Assembly: GCA_000711775.1 (NCBI GenBank)
Contig: ARYC01001376.1
Coordinates: 1 to 64,000, forward strand
Direction of reading: 5' to 3'
DNA: 64,000 bases
Origin: Oxytricha trifallax
Lineage: Eukaryota > Ciliophora > Spirotrichea > Sporadotrichida > Oxytrichidae
Part shown: positions 23,111 to 33,714 of the stretch, piece after piece
Numbering within the stretch: position 1 is the stretch's first letter
Layout: the number at the start of each line of letters is the position of its first letter
Program-made: the position numbers and the translations under genes
The notes under the pieces: model-generated
What the model was told of the DNA's origin: nothing
What the model saw: only the letters and a program-made list of their open reading frames with translations
Databases searched by the model: none

Positions 23111-24441
23111 AAAACTATTTACTCATTTATATATATTTCGATTGATGTTTTATGGATATATTTCAAATTTTTTGAATTCTAAGGTATTATCTAGAAAAAT
23201 TATCCAAAAATTAATCATAAAATAACACATTTATAAAATTTTTGGCATATTATTCAATTAATTCTATTTACTTTATCAAGCATTTTGTTACATTTTATAT
23301 GTTATGAGCATTTTATCAAAGATATTCATTAGTTAACAAATTCATATCAATGGAGTGTCACTATACTTTATTATAATTATATGATTGGCATAAACATTAT
23401 TATCATTATCTGCATGACAATGTGATATTACGGTTTGGCTGCATTTAATAAAATTCAATTACTTATTAAGTATTCCTATTGATGAAATTTAATAACTTTC
23501 TCTTTAATAATCTTTTTAGCAATTTCAGTGCAAAGCTATTATATTTTTATTCTTAATTTCTTAATTTTAATACAAATTAATAATTTTTATATAGATAGTT
23601 GATTGTATTTTAAGATATAAATAGCAGTACCTTTTCCACCCATTATTAATTGGCTACCATAGTAAGATTTACTAGCTAATCATGAATATATAATCTAACA
23701 TGAATTTATTGGTTGGTGTAGTATAATTTTTTGAAATATCATCGTAGAAACTGGGGGTAGACTTTCATGATCTTTTTAATGAGAATAATAACAAATATTA
23801 TTACAGTAATTTTTTTCATTTTAAAAGTACTTAAAACAATAGGTTAGATTAAAATCAGCTGCTTTAAAATAATTTAGGAATGTCTTTACTCTCGATATAT
23901 TTTATCTTAGTTTTAGATGTTCTTTTTCTTTATAATTTTAACAACTATGAGGCAAACTCAAAAGATAATTTTTATAATTTTGAAATAGCCAATAATTGCA
24001 CATAACATTTTTTCTTCTGATTTGAATTTATGCCTCTGGAATAATCCTATGTTACTTGTATCATCATTTCTAATCAAGAAATATTTGCATTCATTTCTAT
24101 AGAAAATAATATATCTTCATCAACACTTTATTATTGTAACGCTTATGGTGATAGAATATAGCAGTTTATAAATATTTGATTCAATATTCTAACATGACCT
24201 GATTAAAATGAAAAGATTTACTAATAAAATATACTTTTTGTAGAAAAAATTGCAAATCAAAATTGGATAGATTTTACTCTGTGATACAATATCAATAACT
24301 TCATCATTTTAATTTAATTTAATACTAATTATTCCAAAATAAACATTAATGATATAGATATATAGGATGAAAACTTGATTACTATGTCATAAACAAAAAT
24401 AGAAATTGATTAATTAATTTGTGTTGTTAGTGTTGTTTGTG
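23111..24441. other. A+T-rich spacer
   Basis: No gene, RNA or strong repeat recognised in this stretch. Confidence 0.5.
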
Positions 24442-24516
24442 TTGTTATTATTGATGTCTCCAGGACCCCTAACATGACCTTAATTCGATCAGAACAGATC
24501 GGGCAGGATGAGTGAA
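24442..24516 (-). repeat. SINE 3' end, truncated copy
   Basis: Minus-strand reading contains CTGTTCTGATCGAATTAAGG and GGGGTCCTGGAGACATCA, then an AATAATAAC-type tail. About 75 bp is nearly identical to 28994-29065 in the same orientation. Together they bracket element B as direct repeats. Confidence 0.7.
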
Positions 24517-24606
24517 TCAATATGATTTTAATTTAAACTTTTAATTTATTATTTAAAACATGACCAATATATAAAACACACAAATAGTCTTAATATACAT
24601 GCTCAC

Positions 24607-25579
24607 TCATCTTAGTCTGTTGCCAAAGCTGCTATAACCCTTTCTTATATTGTTTTTCTGGGCGAATATTTCTAAATTTAGTCTATTAGGTGCGATTGTT
24701 TGAATAAAATCGTAAATTTTGCTCGGTTTTTTTGAGTGACCTTGAACTGCCTCAAACATGACTGACTTTGCCTTATGAAACTGTACAATATCTTTGATTT
24801 CCCCTTTTCTACCAATTAGGAATGACTCGTTGCAGTGCGATGAATACTTACCCCACCCAGGATAAAGGACCCATTTTTTGTGAGCTTTATCCATTCACAC
24901 TAGTCCACTTCTTTATAGCCATGAACCTTTAAAAACTCTCTTGCCAGTTCTTTTTTCTAGTTGACTATCCACAGAATTATAATTCCTCTCTCTTACACCA
25001 AGTGCATGGGAAGTTCTAATATTTATTTATCAGTAAGGGTGGGTACGGCAGGTCTTATTTAAGTTTCCATGGAGGATCAATAACAATAACTTCATAGAGC
25101 TTGCCATGCTTTTTAAGTACATCCTCCGCTATTTGTTGCCACATCTTTAAATCCAAGACGTCACCCTCGTAAAGAACTGGATTAGTTAGGTTTTTATAAA
25201 CCATTTTTTGAACTCTTTGTTTAATAATTTACCATTCTTGTCCACCAGGTACTTTCATAGTTACTATCTTTGGTCCTTAGTATCACCCCATTAAATCATC
25301 TGTATATTTTCTCTTCTTTAAGTTTTGCTCGTGAAGTATGTTCCATGGGCAGTTTTTCTCGTGCCTTGAGCAGTTACTGGTTCTATCAAACTTTTCCAGG
25401 CAATACTTGCATTACTTTTTTGTATCTAACTCTGCTCTCCTTTGCTAATCGTGGAGCTCCTTGTGTTTTTAACTGATGTGAGACCTGATTGAACAGCCTG
25501 CGTCATATTTTTTCTCACAATAAGGACAGGGCACATGGTTTGTGGCATCAACAATCTCATAGATATGTTTCCTGCCCAT
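24607..25579 (-). pseudogene. Zinc-finger MT-A70 adenine methyltransferase (element B)
   Basis: MT-A70 enzymes put methyl groups on the N6 of adenine in RNA or DNA using SAM; ciliates use members for DNA 6mA. From ATG 25579, residues 18-39 form a C2H2 finger (CPYCEKKYD...H...H), followed by a second C/H cluster (CKYCLEKFDR...). Then comes EVIVIDPPWKL around residue 168, the DPPW catalytic signature. Downstream are LTDKQILELPMHLV, HCNESFLIGRKG, GHSKKPSKIYDFI and the end SSFGNRLR, the classic MT-A70 C-terminal order. Two single-base losses (after DLPYPP, and in an A-run before KWVLYPGWGKY) break the frame, and one TGA interrupts it at MG(TGA)YQGP. The copy is therefore inactive, or the assembly is imperfect. 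Divergent to the GYFLP gene of element B. Confidence 0.82.
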
Positions 25580-26625
25580 TTTAGTTTTGATTTTAATTAT
25601 TATAATTTTTGAATCTTCTCTTATTTATTGATTTATTATATATTTTAAATATTGGTCAGCCCCTGAGCAAATTGTTAATGCTCGAATTTTTTAGAGCAAA
25701 ATGTTAATAGATTTTTACGCTTTCAATAAGATTAAATCTTTGATATGTTTAAATTAATCGTTCATTATAAATCCTGCTATGAAGACAGCAATGTAAAGTA
25801 ACATAGGTATTAGTGAGTATATTCTTGCAAGAAACATTTTATTTATTTAATTTTTTATTAAAATATATTAATCTATTAATTTGAGGTTTGTCCACTCTTA
25901 AGTGTTTATATTGAAACTATAAAAACCATTTAATTCAATATTATTAAAAATAGGGGTTAGAAGCACCATCAATAAAAAATAACTTCAACTATTAAATAAC
26001 AAACTTAATGAAGTTTAAGGGTTCAATGGTAGACTAAATAAATAGTAGAATGAAAATAGAGCAGTTTGATTTAATTCATAATTATAATTAAGAAAAACAA
26101 AACCGCTTTTTCTCAGCTATACTTCAACTATAGAGTTACCATCAAGAAGATTATAAGGATTTCAAAATCAAATAGAATTATAAGTGAGGGGGGACTCTCA
26201 AGTGTAACGATAACCCATCACTCAAATGGTAAGTGTAAGTCAAGTAAAATACTAGTTACATCATTTTATATTTTTTGCATTATTTAACTTAAAATAACTA
26301 AAGAATTCATAATAATAACTTAATAATTTACACTTTTTAAAATTTATAAATTAATTCTTAAATTGAACAATAGATTCAAATAAAAATTATCATTCAAGTT
26401 TTATTAATAAATTTAAAGTATCGTTATTATCTATTCATAATTTACTTAAACATTTTAATTATAGCTAAATTAATTAATGGAACATTTTTCTGAGCAGTAT
26501 GGTGCCATGTGCTTTTTAAACTGAATTTCATCGCAGATTCAGGATTCAGGGTCTGACTCTATAATTCAGGTCAGAAAATTAATAAGTATTTACTTAAGTG
26601 TATTAAAAATACTTTAAAGACTATA
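25580..26625. other. Spacer between divergent genes of element B
   Basis: A+T-rich. It must contain the promoters of both the methyltransferase and GYFLP genes. No ORF with family resemblance and no inverted repeat noted. Confidence 0.45.
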
Positions 26626-27386
26626 ATGAATAAAGAAAATGTGAGGGGACATGACATGAGAGAGCTTCAGTCTAAATTTAGGTCCCGGAATGACTTAATT
26701 ACCTACCTGAAATTCAACAGTAAGTAAATTATATAATTATTGAGATTATAGAGGGATACTTTCTTCCAGCTGACTCCCATGTTACACTCAGATTTTTGAA
26801 AGATTTCCTATCCGGAGAAAAAGAACTCCTTAAAACCGCGAATGTTATGGTCTTCAATGTTCCATACTACTCTGAGCTAGCAGTCGAAAAAGTTTTCTTA
26901 CAAGTTAAAGACGACCCAGAAATAATGAAGTATATGAACTTTTATGAAGACTACTAAGAGGTCCCAGATAGAAAATATTTCTATGGGGTGTTAGGAACAC
27001 TATGGCCGGGGTATGTTTAAGAACTTATAAAACATGCCAACAAAGTACGTAACATCAAAGACAAGGATGAGGAAGCGAATGAGATGATTTATATTACAGA
27101 TGACATTTTTAAGAAGCTAGAGTCTGAACCTTTTTTCTCTAGTACAAATAATCCCATCTTTATTTATATTATAGAAACTAAAGGGAAGGCACTCTCTATG
27201 CTCAAGTATCGGTCTAAGCCAAGGGCGAAAAAAATCAAGAGGCAATTTCACGAGATTTCCTAGCCTTTCAAAGAGTTCAAATCGAAAGTCGAGGACTACG
27301 GAGAGGGTGACAGATAGATTATCCCTAAGGAAATGATTCAAGATTCAAGTGGCAAAAGAGCCCCGCCGGACATAGAGATGGAGTGA
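26626..27386 (+). CDS. GYFLP-family protein of element B (unknown function)
   Basis: Two exons (26626-26719 and 26752-27386) joined over a 32-bp GTAAG...TATAG intron give 242 residues ending at TGA 27384. Reading through the intron hits a TGA soon after. The GYFLP motif is at residues 33-37, directly after the splice junction. Element A's homologue has GYFLP at 30-34, supporting both intron and start. Other shared points are EKV, VPDR, L.TLWP and a basic SKPRAKKIKR stretch near the C-terminus. TAA/TAG occur five times as Gln; its single Trp is TGG. Its stop lies 33 bp from the convergent transposase stop. No known domain recognised; probably a conserved transposition accessory factor. Confidence 0.8.
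26720..26751 (+). other. 32-bp intron of the GYFLP gene
   Basis: GTAAGTAAATT...GATTATAG. Removal restores NKGYFLPADS, which aligns with the intronless homologue in element A (RNGYFLPKIK). This is independent support for the splice. Confidence 0.75.
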
Positions 27387-27419
27387 GAAAATTATTTATT
27401 ATATAATATTATTAGCTAA

Positions 27420-28463
27420 TCACCACTAACTATTTTGCTCTAAAAACAACTCAATTTTATTTTCATGTCTTTTTATAATTTTTCTAACCATTTCAATACT
27501 AATGCTTTGAATAGAAAATTTTATCAATTAATTATGCTCGTTCTTATTTAAGTTGAAATCTTTTTCTATTACTCCTGTTTTATATTATTTTTTTATTTAT
27601 GCAAAAACCTCCTCAATACAATGAAATTCAGCGGAATAGGGAGCATTATACAGGCAGTGCCACCCATAGCTCTATACTAAATCTACTATTTGCTTGTTGT
27701 GGTGAGACCGGAGGTTGTCCCAGAAAATAAAAACTGAGTCCTTCGTATTTCTAACTTGAATGTATTCTAAGAAGTCGCTGATGTCAGGGGTCTTAATAGA
27801 GTTCTATTTAATCATATATCCTTCTAAGCCAAGTTCATAACTAATTCCCACGATTGCGGCCATAGTTGGTAGCTTCAGCCCTTCTCTAGGGGCACTTTGA
27901 TTTAAGCCCTCACCCGCCCATGCTTTTCCATTTACAGAGTAGGCCTTGAAAACAATTTCATCAACATAAATTATTTTCTTGCTATGTTATATAGCACCCC
28001 AAAGTTTATTAAAACGGACTATTCTCTGTTCAAGAATTTGCTCAATTTTTGATTTTGATATTCTGTACACCGACTTTAATACTTTGTATTTTATTTTATT
28101 GGTCCTGTATATTTTTGCCAAATAGGAAGCACTTATTCTACACTCTGGAAATTTTCAATGGAAGAGCTTGCAGCGAGTTTTTAGGGAGTAAGACTTCCAC
28201 TAGGTTAGCGTTTTGTTATCCAGTAAATACTTCAAGTGCATTGCAGAAAGCTTAGTCTATGGAGGGCGTCCTCTCCTTCTCACCTACTCCCTCTTGCAGA
28301 GTGCTCTCATACAAGCAGCTCTGACCTAATAGAGTGATATCCCTAAGACTGCTGAAATTTCTTTGTAAGTACTCAAAACCCTCGAACCATCCTAAGGATT
28401 ACTTGTCCCATATCGTAGAAGTAAAATGTATTCTAACTTCTTATTATTATAAGATTTCCCCAT
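27420..28463 (-). CDS. Tc1/IS630-type DDE transposase of element B
   Basis: 347 residues from ATG 28463 to TGA 27420. Motifs: N-terminal HTH-like segment (YKEISAVLGISLYQVRAA), RISASYLAKIYRTNKIKYK linker, KIIYVDEIVFKAYS (first Asp), VFIFWDNLRSHHNKQI (second Asp) and APYSAEFHCIEEVFAQIKKQ (Glu), with 34 residues between second Asp and Glu: DD34E. Eleven TAA/TAG codons read as Gln. One internal TGA (LFH-TGA-KFPE, about residue 102) aligns with Val in element A's transposase. It may be Trp in a UGA=Trp/stop code or a single nonsense change (for example from CGA). Otherwise intact. Convergent with the GYFLP gene, 33 bp apart. Confidence 0.82.
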
Positions 28464-28539
28464 AGAGTGTTTAAAGCTTTGATGGCTATTAGTTTTTTTA
28501 TTATTAATTATTAATTGCTTTTTTATAAATCACATTGAA
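28464..28539. other. Transposase upstream region
   Basis: Short A+T-rich stretch before the SINE. No inverted repeat matching the other side of element B was found. Confidence 0.35.
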
Positions 28540-28640
28540 TACAAAGTTAGACTACATTGTAGGATTCGAACTCCATATGTTATCAGTATGAATTCAGATT
28601 AACGCTCTGGTCCAACTGCACATAGAATTCGAAGTCTATT
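28540..28640 (-). repeat. tRNA-derived SINE head
   Basis: On the minus strand, TGTGCAGTTGG (A-box-like) is followed about 45 bases later by GGAGTTCGAATCC (B-box), the spacing of an internal Pol III promoter. The T-stem is degenerate, so it is not a functional tRNA gene. The same head occurs at 29060-29135. Similarity to the SINE body is lost beyond TTTGTATTCA. Confidence 0.65.
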
Positions 28641-28993
28641 TGGAAACTACGGTATATATACCACAGGACACTTGGGTACTGTCCAAGACCTGTGTTATAT
28701 ACCTAGCATTCCCTTAATCGCTGGTTGCCTTACGGCTCTCCCAATTTTCAGTTAAGCTAACTGCGTATACTAGCAGACATTGTAGGTACTAGCATGCAAC
28801 CCCATGTATTTACTCATAGCTAGGTTTTCTTTGTCACTCGAATGGCCTGGCTCCATGGGTATTAGAGTGATTCCAGTCATGCAATCTCGGATAAGATTGT
28901 ACTGCCTATCATCCACTGGGAAGTATTAAACTAGTTAAACTAGTGGGTAAACTATCACCAGCTTAAGGATGGGTCCTTTGGTATATTAGTATT
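28641..28993. other. G+C-richer non-coding block between SINE copies
   Basis: About 43% G+C in an otherwise A+T-rich neighbourhood. Contains an inverted repeat around 28655-28705 (TATATACCACAGGACA ... pairing with CCTGTGTTATATACC). No frame or RNA family recognised. Could be a longer structured-RNA-derived retroposon. Confidence 0.4.
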
Positions 28994-29135
28994 GTTATTA
29001 TTGAGGCCTCCAGGACCCCTAACATGACCTTAATTCGATCAGAACAGATCGGGAAGGATGAGTGAATACAAAGTTAGACTACATTGTAGAATTCGAACTC
29101 CATATTTTATCAGTATGAATTCAGATTGATTAATT
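28994..29135 (-). repeat. tRNA-derived SINE with 3' tail
   Basis: Minus-strand order: tRNA-like part with B-box GGAGTTCGAATTC, then CTGTTCTGATCGAATTAAGG, GGGGTCCTGGAGGCCTCA and an AATAATAAC tail at about 28990. About 140 bp, 5'-truncated. The 3' end resembles the segment at 50385-50430. Confidence 0.7.
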
Positions 29136-29659
29136 AATAGATTTTTTTTGCTAGAGAGTATATACATATTTACACATTAGGGTATAATAAGGAGCTTAAT
29201 TTCATATTTTTATGAAAATTAAGTCATATAATACAATAAAATAAAATTAATATTGTTTATAGCAAGATTCATTTCTGTGCACTTTGTATTGAATATACTT
29301 ATTATTTTTAATAAGTTTGAAAGTGAGTAAATATTAGGAAAAAGTTAAGATATTAATAAACAAATAAAGAATGCTTGTTTAATTCTATTGTATTAATGTT
29401 AAATCTTTAACCTATTAACTAAGAAAAAATTAATTTCCGATAATTTAAAAAAATTATCAAATTCAATAAATTTATTCTTTAAATATAAAAAATAAATTTT
29501 ATTATATCTTGAATATTTTAGTAGAATGATTCATATCATTTAATGGTTTAACAAGATTCTAAGTAAAAGATTTAAATTACTAGTATAAGGGTGATTGTAT
29601 AAATTATAATTAAAAATTAATTGTTAGAGATAATAATATAGAAATAGTTTTAATTAAAA

Positions 29660-30200
29660 TTTTTAAAAAAATTAGGGTTTAATAAGAATCGAACCTGTGC
29701 ATAATTGCTATTAAATTTAATATTTTCCCATCTATTCAATCATCCAGTATTGTAGTTTTACTTCATTACTTACCTAATATATAAGTTTTAATGCTATTGG
29801 GAGAACTCAACATATAATTAATTCTGATTAAAGATTTTCATAATTGCAATGTAGAAAAACTTTTGACTTCATTGTAAATTATTAAGAAATTCCTTATACT
29901 CAAATAAGAAAATGTAAAAGATTCAGAAAAATTTGAGCAATGCAAGTTTAAGAATACAGCAACTTTATGTTGAATTAGAAGATTAAAGTTAAAGATAAAT
30001 TAAAAATGAACCAAATAGTTTATAGAAATATAAGAGATGAGAATAAGAAACTTGCAAAATCAGAAGTATATAATTAATATAATTATAGAATTTGTGATTT
30101 TTTTCCTTAACGAATAAATGAAATATGTAAATATGATTTTTTACATCTTCTTATAGCCACATATTTTTGATTCCATTTTACTTATGGGGTTTTTTCTAAG
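29660..30200. repeat. Dispersed repeat family F, copy 1
   Basis: Starts near GGGTTTAATAAGAATCGAACC, which on the minus strand looks like a tRNA T-arm plus acceptor (GGTTCGATTC). It then shares TTTTACTTCAT and AATGTAGAAA blocks with 38.7-39.3 and 59.9-60.9 kb, and ends near ATGGGGTTTTTTCTAA. No ORF. Confidence 0.55.
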
Positions 30201-30905
30201 CCAAATAAGTGATAATTATGTTCTATAAGAAGTAGTATAAGTGTTCTATGTGGGAATATGATTTTGATAATTTTTTATATATATATTTATGCATGAGATT
30301 CTCATATTTAGAGCAGTTATTTTAGAAACGCCTTAGATTTTTATTATAATTTTTTAATTAATTTATATATGATATTTTCGATTGTTGAGTACATATTTTA
30401 AGAAACTGAATTATAATTTAAATTGTTATTAATTCTATTTTAAATCATTAAATTATAATCTATTAAAAGTTTTTGAAATATTTTATTATAAAAAAGATTT
30501 CTCTAATACTTTGATCATTACTTATTAATTTCTTTTATATTATACTATAAAAGTTTTCCTAGTATTAATTTAATGCCCATTTTATCTGATTTAATTTTCT
30601 CTATTATTTTAGGTACTACTTTTGAATTATTTTTTTGTTTAAATTAAATTAAATTTATAATAACTTGATAATTATTATAAAATTATAATTTTTAATAGAT
30701 TAAGGAAGTTATAAAATTTAAATCCAAGTAAAAATAAAAAGAAATTAAATCTATTTACTTATTTTGATTAATATTTTGATTAAGATATTTTTTAGAAATT
30801 ATAAACTACTAATAAAGGCATGCTAATGCTGAAATTAATTACATAGCTAAAACATTATAATCAAAGTTTAATAAGTAATATAAGATTTAACTCCATAAAT
30901 AAAAT
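30201..30905. other. A+T-rich spacer
   Basis: Nothing recognised in this stretch. Confidence 0.5.
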
Positions 30906-32270
30906 ATTAATTTATGCAGATAATGGAGAGAGTATTGACTTAGCTTTACTTACTAAAGGAATCCAAGATCCAGCAACTTATATTCTTATTACCAATGCGC
31001 ATCGCTTGTATATTGTTAGCTTTGAAGAACTGATACAGCATGCCACAGCCAGGTATTGGAATAATTAATTTATATAAAAATGCACACCTTTGAAAGTTTA
31101 AAAATTCCAGAAATGTAATAGGCGCTCATGATTTACTCTGGTTTAATATTAGTGAAGCCCCCTCTGACAATATCTTCGACAATTACGACTCTTTTGTTGT
31201 TGAGTGACTGGTACGAGCTGACTTCAAGTTTTCGTTGTTGCGATATCAATGAAATGGACTAGCTTTAGCTACTATAAATGAGATGATAAAAATATCAAGA
31301 GTACAAGTAAGCTCAGGGGATATTGATACAGTAACATTCGCATTCAGTACTATATAAGCCTTTGTGAAGTTTATCCTCTTAGCATCTGAGCCTGTATCTG
31401 TTTGAGAGTAGATCTACTGATAAAGATCAGAAGTGACAGATTGAATGAAAAAGACACTATTTGATAAGCCAGAGAATCCTGAGTCAATAAATGGGCCACC
31501 TCTGGAATTCACAACAGATCTAAAGGAACGAATCTATCTTAAAGGAAAGTCTTGTTGTGCTAATGAGAAATCTACATGGCACTTCAGCTTCAGCTGAAGG
31601 ATTTTCATCTTAAGATTAAAAGGAAAACCATAATACATTTAAAAATTGCTGATTGGATTGAGAAAATTCTCATTAGTCTTTCTCTCATGATCAAGAAATG
31701 TGCAAAGAGTCTAAGAAAATGGAATAGGATTAAGATGGGAAATCAAAGATGTTCTCATTTCTCAACTTCTGGTACATTTCACTGTTAAGTAAACATCACT
31801 CCCTGAAATCTCTCTTGCTGATTTGAGTGGTGTTAATATTCAACCTCCAAAAGCACGTTTCCCTACTTTTTCTTTATCAACACTTAAAATGCCATTTCGA
31901 GGAAGTCTAATGAAAATAATACGTTACTCATCATGATGGTCGATTATTAACTAATAAAATGGATGCGTAATTCAAAAAGAGGGTTCACTATTGTTTGCGG
32001 GTACAATAAAGCTTCATGTCAACGCTCTAGCTTATTTGAATTGTAGAGGATACAATAAGATTGTTTAAGTAAAAAAAGAGAAGTGCCTATGTCACAAAAT
32101 TAAGTTTTTCTTGTCCTCTTAATAGAGTATAATTAAGCTTAGTGCTAAAAAAATCTGAAATGTGCGACTCAAGTAGAATAAGTGTACGTTAGTTCAATGC
32201 TTTATAATGCACTAGAAGTCAATTAGTTGCCTTTTAAGAGAATGGAGCAAATGACGATATTCACAAATTC
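30906..32270 (+). other. Possible coding region with a 58-bp intron
   Basis: G+C-richer than its surroundings. One reading gives DNGESIDLALLTKGIQDPAT, then a 58-bp intron (31053-31110, GTATT...TTCCAG), then NVIGAHDLLWFNISEAPSDN and a long frame containing KKTLFDKPENPESINGPPLE. It needs about ten TGAs to be Trp, more than a real protein would usually have, so at least part is probably non-coding or decayed. No family recognised. Confidence 0.3.
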
Positions 32271-32662
32271 AATAGTTGTCATTATAAGAAATCAATACAT
32301 AGTTAGAATATTCTCAAAATTACCAACCATTCGAAAGACTTGATTGTTTAAGACATGGTCATTTAAAAATAAACACTACAATTATACAAGTAATTATTAT
32401 GTTATAAAAGCTAATGTATTATTGGAATTAAATGATTTGCATTTTTTAAATTATTCTACCTATTTTTCATATTCTTTTATTTGAAATATTATATTAATAT
32501 TATTCTTTTATCAGCATTTTAAACATGAGTATCTCATATTTAATTTTATCTATTTACTATTATAGTCAAGAGTTCTTGCTGCATTACATAGTACTCTTCT
32601 TTTACACATAGTTTGTTCGTCTTTTATCTAGACTATAAAAATATTTTTTTACAGCAAAAACG

Positions 32663-33711
32663 TCAACGTATATGAACATAAAAACCTTGTGATGGTACCT
32701 TTGATGATGATGAATGAGTAAACTCAAAATTAAATTTAACATTTTTGCTGTTTAATACTAAAATCAAACGATAAATCTTAATCGTGACTGAAGTGAGTTG
32801 ACGTGGCAAGTAGTGAACTAAAAAACTCCGAAAAACCACCTCACCCCCATTCCACTTCACTCTGTTACCGAGATGCATACGAGATAAGCGCCTAACGAAC
32901 TAGGAATATCCCCTCAGAGCTCTCAGAGATCTGTTTCCTGTAAACAATTAAAGGGACGATTGGTGAAAACTCATATCAGGCTCCGCCGCTGCTGAAATAG
33001 TAGTGGTAGCCTTATTAACCCGATCTGGTGTGGGAGGAAAATCATCATCGTTGGCTTCAATGGTTCTCATCGTCTCACTTTTGAAGGCTGAGCACCACCT
33101 TCATCCAGCTCCCTATTACCTAGGAAACTGAACTCTCGTCTGATAGCTCATTTAATGCAGGGAAATCCTAGTGTGCAGCCCAGTAGAGGAGTGTAGAAGC
33201 TAATAGATTTAACCACGCCGACTGGCCCCTAATGCGGTGAACCCAGAAACATCCTGTCTACCCTCAACATGCCTTAGTGTAGTAGAAAGCTCTATTAGAT
33301 TGGTACCTCACCCAGCAATTAACTTTCTAATTTAATAATATTGATGGTACCTTTAACCTGCTCTTTCTCATAAAATGTTCCTTATTTTTATTAAGTATCG
33401 CTTTTTATTCTTGAATAATTAATTTTAACATACTGCCTATTTTTAGACTCTTCTTACAATAAGACTCGTTATGAAGCCTAATGTTATCCGATGAAAGCTT
33501 AATACATAAGAATATAAAAAGCTCCCCATAAGCTGTTAAGATATTAATTGCCTCTTGGATGAACTACCCTTAAATATATTGTTTAATTCCGTCAATAATA
33601 TAAATATCATCTAAATCTAATAAATATATTAATTAAGATGTATGATACAGATGGAATTATCTTTCTACAATTATTAAATGTAATTTATTCTATATTTTAA
33701 TGTATTTTCTT
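32663..33711 (-). pseudogene. Unknown ORF interrupted by retroposon E1
   Basis: A minus-strand frame runs from after a TGA near 33714 to the retroposon at 33341, with TAR as Gln. It includes DLDDIYIIDGIKQYIQGQ and LSSDNIRLHNESYCKKSLK. Once the 639-bp insert and one copy of its 13-bp duplication are discounted, the frame carries on for nine codons (QGFYVHIR) to TGA 32663. The frame being open on both sides of the insertion in the same phase suggests E1 hit a gene. No ATG near the 5' end and no recognised family. Confidence 0.38.
32703..33341 (-). mobile_element. Retroposon E, copy 1, with 13-bp target duplication
   Basis: 639 bp flanked on both sides by TGATGGTACCTTT (32690-32702 and 33342-33354) in direct orientation. 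On the minus strand the element starts near AATATTATTAAATTAG, is moderately G+C-rich and ends in (ATC)n. A long target duplication plus a 3' simple-repeat tail is the signature of target-primed reverse transcription. Homologous to 54540-55225 in the opposite orientation. Internally it carries short frames (for example ATG-initiated MRTIEANDDDFPPTPDRVNK) but no RT, so it is non-autonomous. Confidence 0.8.
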
Positions 33712-33714
33712 AAT

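Noticed and set aside
28550-28640. Functional tRNA gene on the minus strand
   Set aside because: The A-box and B-box are present but the T-stem and acceptor do not pair, and the head recurs in a repeat. A SINE is the better call.
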